Origin: Pelargonium cotyledonis | Lineage: Eukaryota > Streptophyta > Magnoliopsida > Geraniales > Geraniaceae | DNA length: 30,091 nt | Assembly: GCA_036897625.1 (NCBI GenBank) | Contig: JAYMTA010000385.1 | Span: 1 to 30,091 of the forward strand | Reading direction: 5' to 3' | Shown here: piece by piece, positions 11,483 through 19,912 of the stretch | Layout of the letters: the number at the start of each line of letters is the position of its first letter | Position numbering within the stretch: the first letter of the stretch is position 1 | The notes under the pieces: model-generated | What the model was told of the DNA's origin: nothing | The model's input: only the letters and a program-made list of their open reading frames with translations | Database searches by the model: none | Made by a program: the position numbers and the translations under genes

Positions 11483-12295
11483 CTGGGAAAGAATATTCAC
11501 TTGAACAACTTTAGGAAACTTTGGGAACGCAAAAAATTTGAACTAGCGGTGCGTTCTCGTGGCGAGGACCTTAACCCATATTGTAAGTGTACATAAATTT
11601 GTGAATGATCTGCAAAATGTTGCTAGAATTTCAACTCCCAGACTTATGTAATAGAGATTCTTATGGTTTCAAATGTTAATTAGCATAATGAAAAGAAGAT
11701 ATGAAAAATTCGGAGAATTAATTATCTTATTGTCGGCCTAAGTTTTTTTTTTTTTTTTTTTATAACTAAAATCACTCCATTAACAATGTTACTATTTTCT
11801 ATAACAAATAAAAGAATAGACCACGGTTTAAAACTGCACAGTTAAGTTCCAAGACCGCGACATAATGAATTAACTGTGTTTGATCCAACCGCGGTTAAAG
11901 CTTGAGATTTTGGACTTTTGGGCCGCGGTTTTTATAACCGTAGTGTACTAGGTATAAGAACATCCTTGCACATAAAAAACGATTTTTGGTAGACCTTTCT
12001 GGTCGAAAATTTTTAAGGAATTAATTAATAATTAGTCGGTGTTTTTTTAAGTATGCCTTAGATTTGTAGTAGAAAATGGTATCATTGTTAATGTAGTGAT
12101 TTTAGGAATATTATGTTGGACAAAATATGGAAAATTCTACTACATTTTTTTGCTTGAAACACTCTTATTCCGAGATTTGTTTCTAAAAAACATCAAATTT
12201 GTAATCAAAATGTGAAGAAAAAAAAAATCTGTATTTCTCAAATGAGGAGGATTATAAATTAATTACATACCATATACTGAATTACACATTTCCAC
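11483..12295. other. Intergenic upstream of HIPP copy 2
   Basis: AT-rich spacer with a run of about 20 T near 11743-11762. Positions 11822-11946 hold related GC-richer pieces (CCACGGTTTAAAACTGC and CCGCGGTTTTTATAACCG, the latter followed by TAGTG), perhaps a worn MITE, but I cannot define its ends. No gene is seen. Confidence 0.4.
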
Positions 12296-12303
12296 TATAA
12301 AAC
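12296..12303 (+). promoter_or_regulatory. TATA box of second HIPP gene
   Basis: TATAAAAC lies 74 bases before the start codon at 12370, nearly the same spacing as in the first HIPP gene. Confidence 0.55.
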
Positions 12304-12369
12304 ATAACACCAAACATCAATATTTGACAAAAACCATTCACAAATTTTTCTGCATCAACAAAAATCGCA

Positions 12370-12963
12370 ATGGCCGTAGCAGAGATGGTAATGACAAATA
12401 CATGTAAATTTTTTTTCCTTTTTTTAAGCCATTTTTTTTTTATATTTACTTAAAATTTTATTTTCCATGCAGACTTGTGTTTTGAAATTTAATTTAGAGT
12501 GTGAAGAATGCAAGACTGCTGCAAATTATATCATAGGACAAATTCAAGGTAATTATTTTTTTTTAAAGATCCTCTCATTTTTAATTTTCTTTTAATTTTT
12601 TGTTTTGATTATCAATTGTAAGAACCCTAATTTAGTTTCTTGAATTTTGTGGTAGGAGTGTATAATTTTAGGTTAGATGCAAGAAAAGGACTAGCCTATG
12701 TTCAAGGTAGGGTAGACCCTAGAACTATTGTTGCAGCCCTAAGGTTCAGAGGACTCTCTGCTCAAATTTTGGAGGTTGTTCTGGTCGGTGAGCTTCAACA
12801 GGCACCGCCGCCGGCGTTCTTTGGACCGCCTGCGCCGCAACTGGCACTGCCTGAACCGCCACAGTTTGCGCAGCTGCCACCGCCACCGGAAGCGTATCAA
12901 CAGCCTCAGGCCACTTACTATAATCCGCGGGAAAGTGAGAGCTTCGGTTGTTGCATCATGTGA
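12370..12963 (+). CDS. Heavy-metal-associated isoprenylated plant protein (HIPP), copy 2
   Basis: Three exons, 12370-12387, 12473-12548 and 12656-12963, give 133 residues. Exon 1 codes only MAVAEM, matching the end of exon 1 of copy 1 (VAEM). The HMA domain spans about residues 7-70: CVLKFNLECEECKTAANY keeps a CxxC metal site, then IGQIQGVYNFRLDARKG and GRVDPRTIVAALRFRG. A Pro-rich tail (PPPAFFGPPAPQLALPEPPQ) leads to ESFGCCIM; CCIM at the C-terminus contains a CaaX box with an extra Cys in front, so both prenylation and acylation are possible. Intron phases 0 and 1 and the VGEL segment right after the HMA domain match copy 1, so the two are tandem duplicates that have since diverged widely. 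Membrane-anchored metal binding is the family role; substrate and tissue are unknown. Confidence 0.9.
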
Positions 12964-14092
12964 TCTTGAGTGGCTCCTATATATATACCATTTTGCTAGG
13001 GTTCTAGTACTGTTTATATGCTTGCTTCTACAATTATATTTTGTTCTCTAGTTGGATTCAAATTCCAGTGATATTTTTAGTGCATTGATTTGGTTAGATA
13101 GGAAATTAACACTTGCTAATTCTTCAAATTTAGCACAAAGAACAAAAAAAACTGAAACGAAAACAGAAAACAGAAAATTATTTTATACAAAACGGATCCA
13201 TAGATAGATATTACGCATGGGAATCTTCATTGTCCTTCTTGAGTTCTTGTGACTAACTTCGGAAAGGAAGAAGATACTTCTTGAGTTCTTGTGACTAACT
13301 TTGTGCATGTATATATTGCATGTAGGCTGACGATACGCATTCTTAGCCTCATAATCATTTTTTCTCTTTCCAAAAGTGATATTCCCACTGCATTCCTTTT
13401 TAATTCAGGGGTTCTTTGGTTGTGATTAGTACACGTTAACCTACAAGACAAGCAATATACATGCATGTAGGTACATGACTAATCATTTTTGTATTGGGAA
13501 AGTTTAATTATTTTCCTATAGATGCAAATGCAACAAGTAACTAATTTTGGGAACTCAATATTGGACAGTTTCTGTGGGAATGGGATGGGTGGTGATTCTT
13601 GACATTTGTACATCCAACTTCAATTATTTGATTCTTTTGCAGACAAGTCAAAATGATTTTGTTTTTGTGGGGATATATACTTTTCATATATATTCTTCAC
13701 CCACATTGTCAATAATGTGTGCTTCTATAATATTATACATTCCTTACGAATCAATTCCTAATTACGACCTGAAAGAAGATTCACTACGTACTAAAGGAAT
13801 TAAATTGACGAAAAGTTAGCTGAAAGACAAAATTCGTAGCTCATATACATTAACATTAACATAACAATTGTACAAAACATGGAGTATAACAATTTAGACA
13901 TGATTCAAATCTGCATTTATATATTACAATTAACTTATGCAGATCATACATGTTTAGTACAATAGACTTATTATAAGTCTACATATACATTGCATATTTA
14001 GCTACATTTGAAGAGAGATTTACAATTGATAGCCTTTAGCAAGTGAAGCTGATTATAAATTTTGTTGATAGTTATTGAATTGATGACCACTA
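12964..14092. other. Intergenic between HIPP copy 2 and the DUF761 gene
   Basis: AT-rich spacer where the 3' ends of the HIPP gene (+) and the DUF761 gene (-) face each other. Short open frames at 13227-13466 (-) and 13547-13819 (+) match no family I know; the first contains the direct repeat listed next. No RNA gene is seen. Confidence 0.5.
13235..13301 (+). repeat. 25-bp direct repeat, 42 bp apart
   Basis: CTTCTTGAGTTCTTGTGACT followed by AACTT occurs at 13235-13259 and again, identical, at 13277-13301. Identity over 25 bases points to a recent local duplication. Confidence 0.85.
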
Positions 14093-14701
14093 CTAAACCA
14101 TGATCAGTTGCTGTTGGGCTTGAATCCTCAGATCCTCCTTCATCTTTCTGATGAAATCATCAAATTTCTTGTTCATTTCCTCTGTGCTCATTGACCCATT
14201 CTCTTCTTCTTCTTCTTCTTCTTGCACAATCAACTTTTGGGTTTCTTTTTCTTGGATCACACACACATAACTTGTCATGGTTGCTTCTACCACATGATCA
14301 TCTTCTTGATGAGACTCATTAGTCTCATCAGCCACATCCTTCTCCAGAAATGGAGCTTCTGCCTTCGGGGACGACAGTGATTCGGGTTTCAGACCATCCA
14401 GATAATGATAATGATAATGATAATGATAATGATCATGAGCCTTATTGAAATGGGTGTTTTTGGAGGCAGAGCTGATAAGACCAGAGGTCTTTGCAAGGTA
14501 GACCACAAGTCCATTGAAGAGGAGGAAGATGTAGTTCTTGTCTAAGCTGTGGCTGAGGAATGCATACAAGTTGAAAGAGAACCAAGATGAGTGAGAGAAC
14601 AATAAAGAGAAGACAGAAACTGAGAGTAGCAATTTGGTAATGTTCTTAAGGAAATCATGGGATTTGATGAGCTGCTTGTGGTGGTTTGGATGTTGCTCCA
14701 T
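14093..14701 (-). CDS. DUF761 domain membrane protein
   Basis: A single-exon gene of 202 residues. Residues about 20-78 hold two or more hydrophobic segments (LLLSVSVFSLLFSHSSWFSF and NYIFLLFNGLVVYLAKTSGL), as in DUF4408/DUF761 proteins. The C-terminus, STEEMNKKFDDFIRKMKEDL then RIQAQQQL, is the DUF761 motif (N-x-x-F-D-x-F-I-x-K-x-x-x-x-x-R), a family also called cotton-fibre-expressed proteins, with no established biochemical role. Between them lie a His-Tyr dipeptide repeat (about residues 90-99) and a run of eight Glu (about residues 161-168), both coded by simple DNA repeats. The start is the ATG at 14701, 166 bases downstream of a TATATAAG box. The long acidic middle is probably disordered. 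Confidence 0.85.
   Translation of the reverse strand: MEQHPNHHKQLIKSHDFLKNITKLLLSVSVFSLLFSHSSWFSFNLYAFLSHSLDKNYIFLLFNGLVVYLAKTSGLISSASKNTHFNKAHDHYHYHYHYHYLDGLKPESLSSPKAEAPFLEKDVADETNESHQEDDHVVEATMTSYVCVIQEKETQKLIVQEEEEEEENGSMSTEEMNKKFDDFIRKMKEDLRIQAQQQLIMV
14401..14430 (+). repeat. Hexanucleotide microsatellite (GATAAT)5 in coding sequence
   Basis: Five perfect GATAAT units followed by GATCAT. On the minus strand they read ATTATC and code the His-Tyr repeat of the DUF761 protein, so changes in unit number alter the protein by two residues without a frameshift. Confidence 0.9.
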
Positions 14702-14866
14702 AACTTGGCTCTCTTTTTGGGCTGATGGAGAAGCAATATTTGGAGGAGGAAGCTATGGTGGACAAGCATGAACCTTGGAAGGGTGTTTTGTTGCTTGAGT
14801 CAAGAAAGATTTAGCTATGATTGTAAGATAGAATTGTTGTGTGTTGAGCATACATGAAGGCTTCTC

Positions 14867-14874
14867 CTTATATA
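14867..14874 (-). promoter_or_regulatory. TATA box of the DUF761 gene
   Basis: On the minus strand the sequence reads CACCTATATAAGGAGAAG, a good plant TATA box, with the first ATG 166 bases downstream. A leader of about 130 bases follows from this. Confidence 0.6.
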
Positions 14875-15149
14875 GGTGGTTGATACAGTTGATTGTGCAA
14901 GTGGATTTTTTTATTTATTACAAGAATGTCCCTTGTTGAATGGAGGTGCAGAAAGTATATTCACTTTAATGGTTTGGAAAAGGAGGCACCAAACTTTATA
15001 GAATTTGTGTGTGTGATGATCAAGGTTCCCATTTGAAGACTTAATTCCAATTTACTTTACTGTTTTGATTTTCAACTTTGTTGGTAAGAGTATTCTACAT
15101 GTTTACTAAAAGTATAGTTGTTGACGACTATGCTTGCTCCTAGGGACCA

Positions 15150-15151
<2 letters not shown>

Positions 15152-15183
<32 letters not shown>
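15152..15183 (+). repeat. (GA)16 microsatellite
   Basis: About 16 uninterrupted GA units, lying about 280 bases upstream of the DUF761 TATA box. On the other strand it is a CT tract. A role as a GAGA-type regulatory element is possible but not shown. Confidence 0.9.
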
Positions 15184-15603
15184 CTTAAAACAAAATGGCT
15201 ATGTGGCCAAGAGAGATACTAACACCCCATACATATTAGCCACATACCATACAGAATCCTCCATAAAAATCCCAACAAAACTGGCCCCTGCAGAGTAATT
15301 AGGCATGGGCAGCACCACAAAGTAAATGTAGACTCAATTTAAGACCCATTTCATCTTGTGGATGAGGTTTGTGGTATAGGAATTACAAGTGACTCTATTG
15401 CTGGGCCCAATGATACAAGAGCTCGATGCCTTGTATGATCAGACGATGACTCAATGGTTCAAAACACACACTTGTACACGAGAGATTTGAGTCTAATTGG
15501 GTGGGGTCCCATTTTGTGTAGCTCAAAACCCATCGGACATTTTATATACAGGTAGGGGTCATCTGTGCCAAAACTCACTTCACCGTGTATGTTTGTCAGT
15601 GTA

Positions 15604-15789
15604 CTCTCTCAGTCTCAAATCTAGGGTCATTAATGTTTCTATTTTTAGTAAGTTAGTTATACATAAATTGTCAGTTGTATCCTTATAACAAGTTAGTTGG
15701 TATTTCTTAACACATACCATACCATATATAACTAATTCCTTAATTTTTCTCGCAATAAAAACAAGAACACTCGTTTTGGACGGAGGGAC
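15604..15789. mobile_element. Worn Stowaway-type MITE, about 186 bp
   Basis: Flanked by TA at 15602-15603 and 15790-15791. The right end TCGTTTTGGACGGAGGGAC and the left end CTCTCTCAGTCTCAAAT are imperfect versions of the ends of the element at 9919-10160. The interiors also match in order: AGTTAGTTATACATAAATTG, TATCCTTATAACAAGTTAGTT and ACTAATTCCTTAATTTTTCTC resemble segments of the first element. So it is an older or divergent member of the same family. Confidence 0.75.
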
Positions 15790-16439
15790 TATTAGCCAAA
15801 TAAAACCATAAAGCTGCTACCTTTTTTGGAAGATGTTTGTGGGTTCAGATTGTGTGGCCAAATTAAAGAAAAGGGTATGTTGCAAGTAGTTGATATGGTT
15901 GAAGCTAATGAAAGAATCTGCATGATATATATAAAGATTAAAAGAATGTAAAGAAGATCCATTTTAATACAAAGTTTCAGGGCATATTGCTATCTTCCTC
16001 CAATAACTCATTTTCTAGTGATTCTTGCTTTCTTTTTGCTGTCATTTTTTTCTACTTTGAATATTCTGTCACATGAGAGACTTTGCTTTGGAATTGTTTT
16101 GTTGGAGAGCTACTATCTTTTTATTTTCTTAAGCTCTAAGAAAACTTATTCAAATTCCATCACAGCCTCACAATTTATCACAAGCTTAGCTTTTCAGAAA
16201 ACAAGAAAATATGATCAAGCCTTGTTGCAAGTTTCTTCATATCATCATCCAGAATGGTCTAGAAGATCAACACTAATATTGAGTAGTAAGTAAGCAATTG
16301 ATCTAGACCTTCAGGTTCATATTTCAAAAACTGATACCTAAGTACATATATATACATGATCAATCTGCTGATATATAGTTCAAAGTCTGATAATTAACAT
16401 GCTTAAGCCATAAGTGCTTCTTGAATCATGATTAGTAGC

Positions 16440-16766
16440 TTAAAGTTGATCAGGCCACAAGAAAGCTCCCATTGCAAAAGCCCTTTTCTCATCAAGAGTG
16501 CCATCAAAAGCTAGTCCGTACTGTTGGAGCAGCAAGTCCACCTTCCACTCCTCCATCTTCTCGTAATCCGCCTTCTTGTAGCGCGGGTAGTGCAGAGGCA
16601 TCTGGAAGCTTCCGGAACCCGGGCAGCCCTCTTTCGTGGACGCGCGAGCAGCAACAACTTCCTTTGTGCCCTTGAAGCTTTCTTGATGACCAAGCCCTTC
16701 TATAGCACCACTTTTGTGGCCAAGACCTTGAGTAAAAGCAGAGCTTAGAAACCAATTTAAGGCCAT
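16440..16766 (-). CDS. DUF7722-type small conserved plant protein
   Basis: An intronless gene of 108 residues. The conserved C-terminal half reads FQMPLHYPRYKKADYEKMEE, then WKVDLLLQQYGLAFDGTLDE and KRAFAMGAFLWPDQL at the very end; this FQMPLHYPRY...GAFLWPDQ pattern defines a small dicot family that I recall as DUF7722 (family number from memory). The function is unknown. The N-terminus, MALNWFLSSAFTQGLGHKSG, is variable in the family. The same frame stays open up to 16898, but I chose the Met at 16766 because a strong TATATATAG box sits at 16831-16839, only about 65-73 bases upstream, and would lie inside the longer version. Two GLGH motifs about 12 residues apart in the N-terminal part are a minor oddity. 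Confidence 0.82.
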   Translation of the reverse strand: MALNWFLSSAFTQGLGHKSGAIEGLGHQESFKGTKEVVAARASTKEGCPGSGSFQMPLHYPRYKKADYEKMEEWKVDLLLQQYGLAFDGTLDEKRAFAMGAFLWPDQL

Positions 16767-16830
16767 AATGAGTGAACCCAACAAGTTTTGTTTGTTAATT
16801 TGTATGTGAAGAGCAAATTGGGGAGTGAGG

Positions 16831-16840
16831 CTATATATAG
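16831..16840 (-). promoter_or_regulatory. TATA box of the DUF7722-type gene
   Basis: On the minus strand the sequence reads ACCCTATATATAGCCTC, a strong plant TATA box. It lies about 65 bases before the chosen ATG, implying a leader of roughly 35-40 bases, and rules against the longer upstream start at 16898. Confidence 0.7.
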
Positions 16841-17527
16841 GGTATGAGATCTTGGTGTCTAGAAAGGGCATGGAGTTTCTTGATTGGCAAGGCAACAAAA
16901 GTGGAGTAATTGTAGTAGTTGGTGGTCGCCTTAGATATTAATGAAATGGCAACAACTGGTGTGGTATATATGGTTTAGGTTTCAAAATTTCAAAACTCAG
17001 CCCAATCTGTGGTTTTTGTGAGAGATGGATAGTAATGTGAAGTAGCAGCTGGTTTTGTGGCTTTCCTTTTTGTTTAGGGAAAGAAATGGAGTGTGCACGA
17101 CTCCATATTTCAAGATCCTCTACTTCAAAACAGTCCAGTTCTCTAGAAAAATCTCTTGCCAAAGTGCAATTTACATGGGTTGGTTTGATTGGAGCAAAGT
17201 GGGGTGGTTTGGACTTTGTTCTTGATTGATCCAGCCACAGAATTAATTCAACTTCAGAAATGTCAAATGCGTAATGATGAGTAATTCTTGATAAAGCTGT
17301 CAAATTTTGGGTTTCGGAGTTTTTAGAAAGAAATCGGATTTTATGCATAAAATACACTGGATTACACTGAGTTTTTTCTACCCGATCTGAAATTTTACAC
17401 GATGAACCCGACTTTACTGACCTCTTTTTGATATGGATCTCGCATGATTATCTGTGGGCTAGCACCCTTTTATTTTTTTGAATGGAAACTTCTTTATTTA
17501 ACTAATTCAAATCCGAAAGTAACAAAT
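16841..17527. other. Intergenic: promoter side of DUF7722-type gene
   Basis: Upstream region of the minus-strand gene. A 139-codon open frame at 16938-17357 (-) lacks an ATG at its start, has no family signature and is probably chance. Nothing else is recognised. Confidence 0.5.
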
Positions 17528-18235
17528 TAACTAGTAACATCTATAGGTGGTTGCAGACCCAACCACCTTACCGTGCTTGACACAGAAACTGATGACCTAG
17601 GTAATACAGCCACCTAATTTGCAGACCTACTAATCTATCTAAAAGAAACTGAGATAAACTCAAAAGCAAGAGACAATATATCTCTGACAATCAAGCCCAA
17701 GGCATTGGTGTTACCCTTCCTCTGGCTTGCAAAACTCGAATGACCTCCTCAGCATCAGATTCTATTATGAGAGAACCCCACCCTTTGATCTCGATCCAAC
17801 TTAGGGCCTCCCGTATAGTAATGACCTCGATCGGCTACTCGTGGTTCACATACTCCCAACCAACTAATTTGACCACCACCCCATACCCATCCGGTATAGT
17901 CACGAATTACCCATGCACCGCCCGATTTACCATCCCTCTCGAAAATAGCTCCATCCACATTCGCCTTGAGTACACCACGAGGTGGAGCATGCCATGACGT
18001 CGTGTCCTCATTTTGTCGAAATCGAATTTCCGAACCAACACTAGCTCCTTGTTGGTGTTCACTAATTTCTGTTAACTACGGTTCCGAATTCGACCTTGGA
18101 GCTAGCTGCCATTCTTTTGCCTTGATCCAAGAATCGTGTCGTGAGTCTGAGAGAATCAGGACCTCCTCTCTAGGTCCTTGTTCCAAACACCATCATTTCG
18201 AGATTTCCAAAGACCCCAGCAAATATATATAGCCC
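17528..18235 (-). pseudogene. RNase H-like domain of a LINE-type retroelement, decayed
   Basis: Reading the minus strand from 18235 gives IYICWGLWKSRNDGVWNKD, typical of the stretch before the RNase H-like (RVT_3) domain. Further on come PPRGVLKANVDGAIFERDGK then SGGAWVIRDYTGW, the start of the RNase H fold with its first catalytic Asp. After a frameshift come IREALSWIEIKGWGSLIIES then DAEEVIRVLQARGR, with the second Asp region. The last part, LIVRDILSLAFEFISVSF then ISRSAN, carries stops, and PPIDVTS ends at a TAA at 17528-17530. At least one frameshift and several stops (one in the linker, two near the end) break it. No reverse transcriptase is seen, so this is a 3' fragment of an L1-like LINE or an RNase H domain gene derived from one. 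Confidence 0.82.
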
Positions 18236-18557
18236 TAACTAAAAGTGGGCCACATGAGGCTTTTTAGGTAATTGGGTCGTGCTGCATGTTAATGTGTGGG
18301 CTTAATAACATTTATTTAGTGAATAAATACTCTAAGAGGAAGAGACGATTCTATCATATTGTTGTACATTAATCACAAGGGTCACCAAGAGTCCCCTACA
18401 ATTTGGAAGTGGATGCCATTTATAGAGTAGTAAATTTCAGAAATTAATTGAATATTGATTAGTAATTAACGAGGTAGGTAATGCGAAATTGATTAGCAAA
18501 GCTAGTATAAAAATGAGTACTACAAGTAATTAGAAGGCCAGAATTCGATCGAATTAA
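18236..18557. other. Intergenic, no feature seen
   Basis: AT-rich spacer between the retroelement fragment and the SUMO-like copy. No poly(A) tract or target duplication that would date either insertion is obvious. Confidence 0.4.
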
Positions 18558-18882
18558 ATGGAGAGTAACAAAGTGGTGCGAGCTGCAGTGGAAGATAAGA
18601 GTGCAGAGACAGTACGAGGAAGATGTGGTTTACAAGTATACAGTCGAAGCCTCCCTATGCGTCTGCCAATGCTTGAGCCTTGACTATTGCAAGCGCAAGA
18701 ACCTTATTTGTCGTCTGGTTAAGTTCCATTTCGATAGTCAAAGGATAGCTGGGAAATCTACTCCCGACAGTTTGGAGATGGACGACGATGAATCCACCGT
18801 TGATGCTTACAGTTACGGTGGAATCATCATCGATGCCTTCACTTACATGACCGGTGGTGATACTGGTGGTGGAGCTGCCTAG
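18558..18882 (+). pseudogene. SUMO-like protein copy, intronless and frame-broken
   Basis: SUMO is a ubiquitin-fold protein joined to target lysines through a C-terminal Gly-Gly. The C-terminal half fits well: LVKFHFDSQRIAGKSTPDSL then EMDDDESTVDAYSYGG (compare the usual F-DG-R-x-TP-D-L-E-M-x-D-x-D-x-I-DA pattern), with a further Gly-Gly in FTYMTGGD near the end. Upstream, KIRVQRQYEEDVVYK looks like the first beta strands and is in the same frame, but SRSLPMRLPML, which fits the following helix, is one frame off, and LDYCKRKNL returns to the first frame. The only nearby ATG (18558, MESNKVVRAAVEDK) is in the second frame and runs into a stop. So at least three shifts are needed to read through. 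The absence of introns suggests a retrocopy, but no poly(A) is seen. A divergent working gene with a non-AUG start is a weaker possibility. Confidence 0.7.
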
Positions 18883-19591
18883 GTTTTTTCAGTTTTCGCA
18901 TGCATGTGTTATGTTAGTTTGGATCATTTAAGATTGAATAAATAATGTTATATCTAATGTGTTGTGTTCTCCAAACGAAAGAGCTTCTTTTCGCTATTTC
19001 TGGAACCATAAACAATCATCCAAGCCTCAATAGTCCGTTGAAATAAGGATTGAACAATGATTAGAATGATTCTGAGTAAAATGTCGGAATCAATCAAAGG
19101 CCGTCAAACATCACTTCATAAAGCTCTATTAAGACGGCAAGACATTCTTCGAATCTAATTTCGAATCTGATTATGCATGTAAGACGATATTAAATATTTT
19201 TCAAAAAAAATATTATTCAAAAAACACTTTATATCATCTTGGTCTTGAAGTTATTTAGCTCATATTTCAAAAAATCATTTTATTCCTATTCAGGATATAA
19301 ATAATGGAGGAGATTTTTCCAAACATCATTATCCAAGTGGAGTAAGGTTCATACAAATCCAAGTCTGTCTACACCCAATGACTTGTGTTGTAAACTGTGT
19401 CAAGTCTTCCTAGCAAACTATTTGACCCATTCACTGTGTTGTGACCCCCAAACCAAACCCCATTTTTAAGCCCAAGTTAAGACTGTACCTAAACTAAACA
19501 AACCAAATTGTAAATTTGGTGCCGTAAGTAACAACAAACATCCCATAAATACACCACGCGCGCGTAAATGGAACGGTACGCTGATTAATCC
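18883..19591. other. Intergenic: promoter side of the ZIP gene
   Basis: No coding sequence recognised. A TATA-like CCATAAATACACC at about 19542-19554 could serve the ZIP gene. I did not see a palindromic zinc-deficiency element of the RTGTCGACAY type. Confidence 0.45.
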
Positions 19592-19912
19592 ATGAAACTA
19601 CACATTTTCCTCAATAAATCCGAAGGAGAAAACATAGTACAAACCGTCTGTCTCTGTCAATATTTGCAGTACAACACCAACGACAACATCCAACACCAAC
19701 CACAACAAGAAACCCACAATACTTATATTTCCATGTCTTCTTCTTCTTCTTCTTCTTCACACCACAATTCTCAATGTCTTCTCCTTCTCTCCTCTTTCTC
19801 CTCTTCTTTCTCTCCCTCCTTCTCTTTGCCTCCGCTCACGGCGGCGCCCACCACGATGACGACGACGGCGGCGACGGCGACTTGGGGGTCGAGGCCGACA
19901 CCCACGACCTGA
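19592..19912 (+). other. Overlapping upstream ORF of the ZIP gene
   Basis: ATG codons at 19592 and 19733 are in one frame, different from the ZIP frame, and this frame stays open until 19912, past the ZIP start at 19774. The part after 19733 codes a run of Ser from a TCT microsatellite (19735-19757). If transcription starts near the TATA-like box at about 19545, ribosomes would meet these ATGs first. Whether either is translated is unknown; a start site downstream of 19735 would remove the issue. Confidence 0.45.

Larger units (their letters stand above)
14875..16439. other. Intergenic upstream of DUF761 gene, downstream of DUF7722 gene
   Basis: Holds a GA microsatellite and a second Stowaway-like MITE, both listed separately. 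Open frames at 15497-15688 and 16018-16293 (+) have no recognisable product; the first overlaps the MITE. The right end should hold the 3' untranslated region of the minus-strand gene ending at 16440. Confidence 0.5.

Noticed and set aside
11822-11946. Possible MITE with CCGCGGTTT ends
   Set aside because: The inverted pieces are partial and I could not define two matching ends or a target duplication.
16472-16755. Several overlapping open frames on both strands across the DUF7722-type gene
   Set aside because: They are antisense or shifted readings of one conserved coding region; only the frame ending GAFLWPDQL matches a family.
16938-17357. 139-codon minus-strand frame
   Set aside because: It opens at a non-ATG codon, shows no family motif, and lies in the promoter side of the neighbouring gene.
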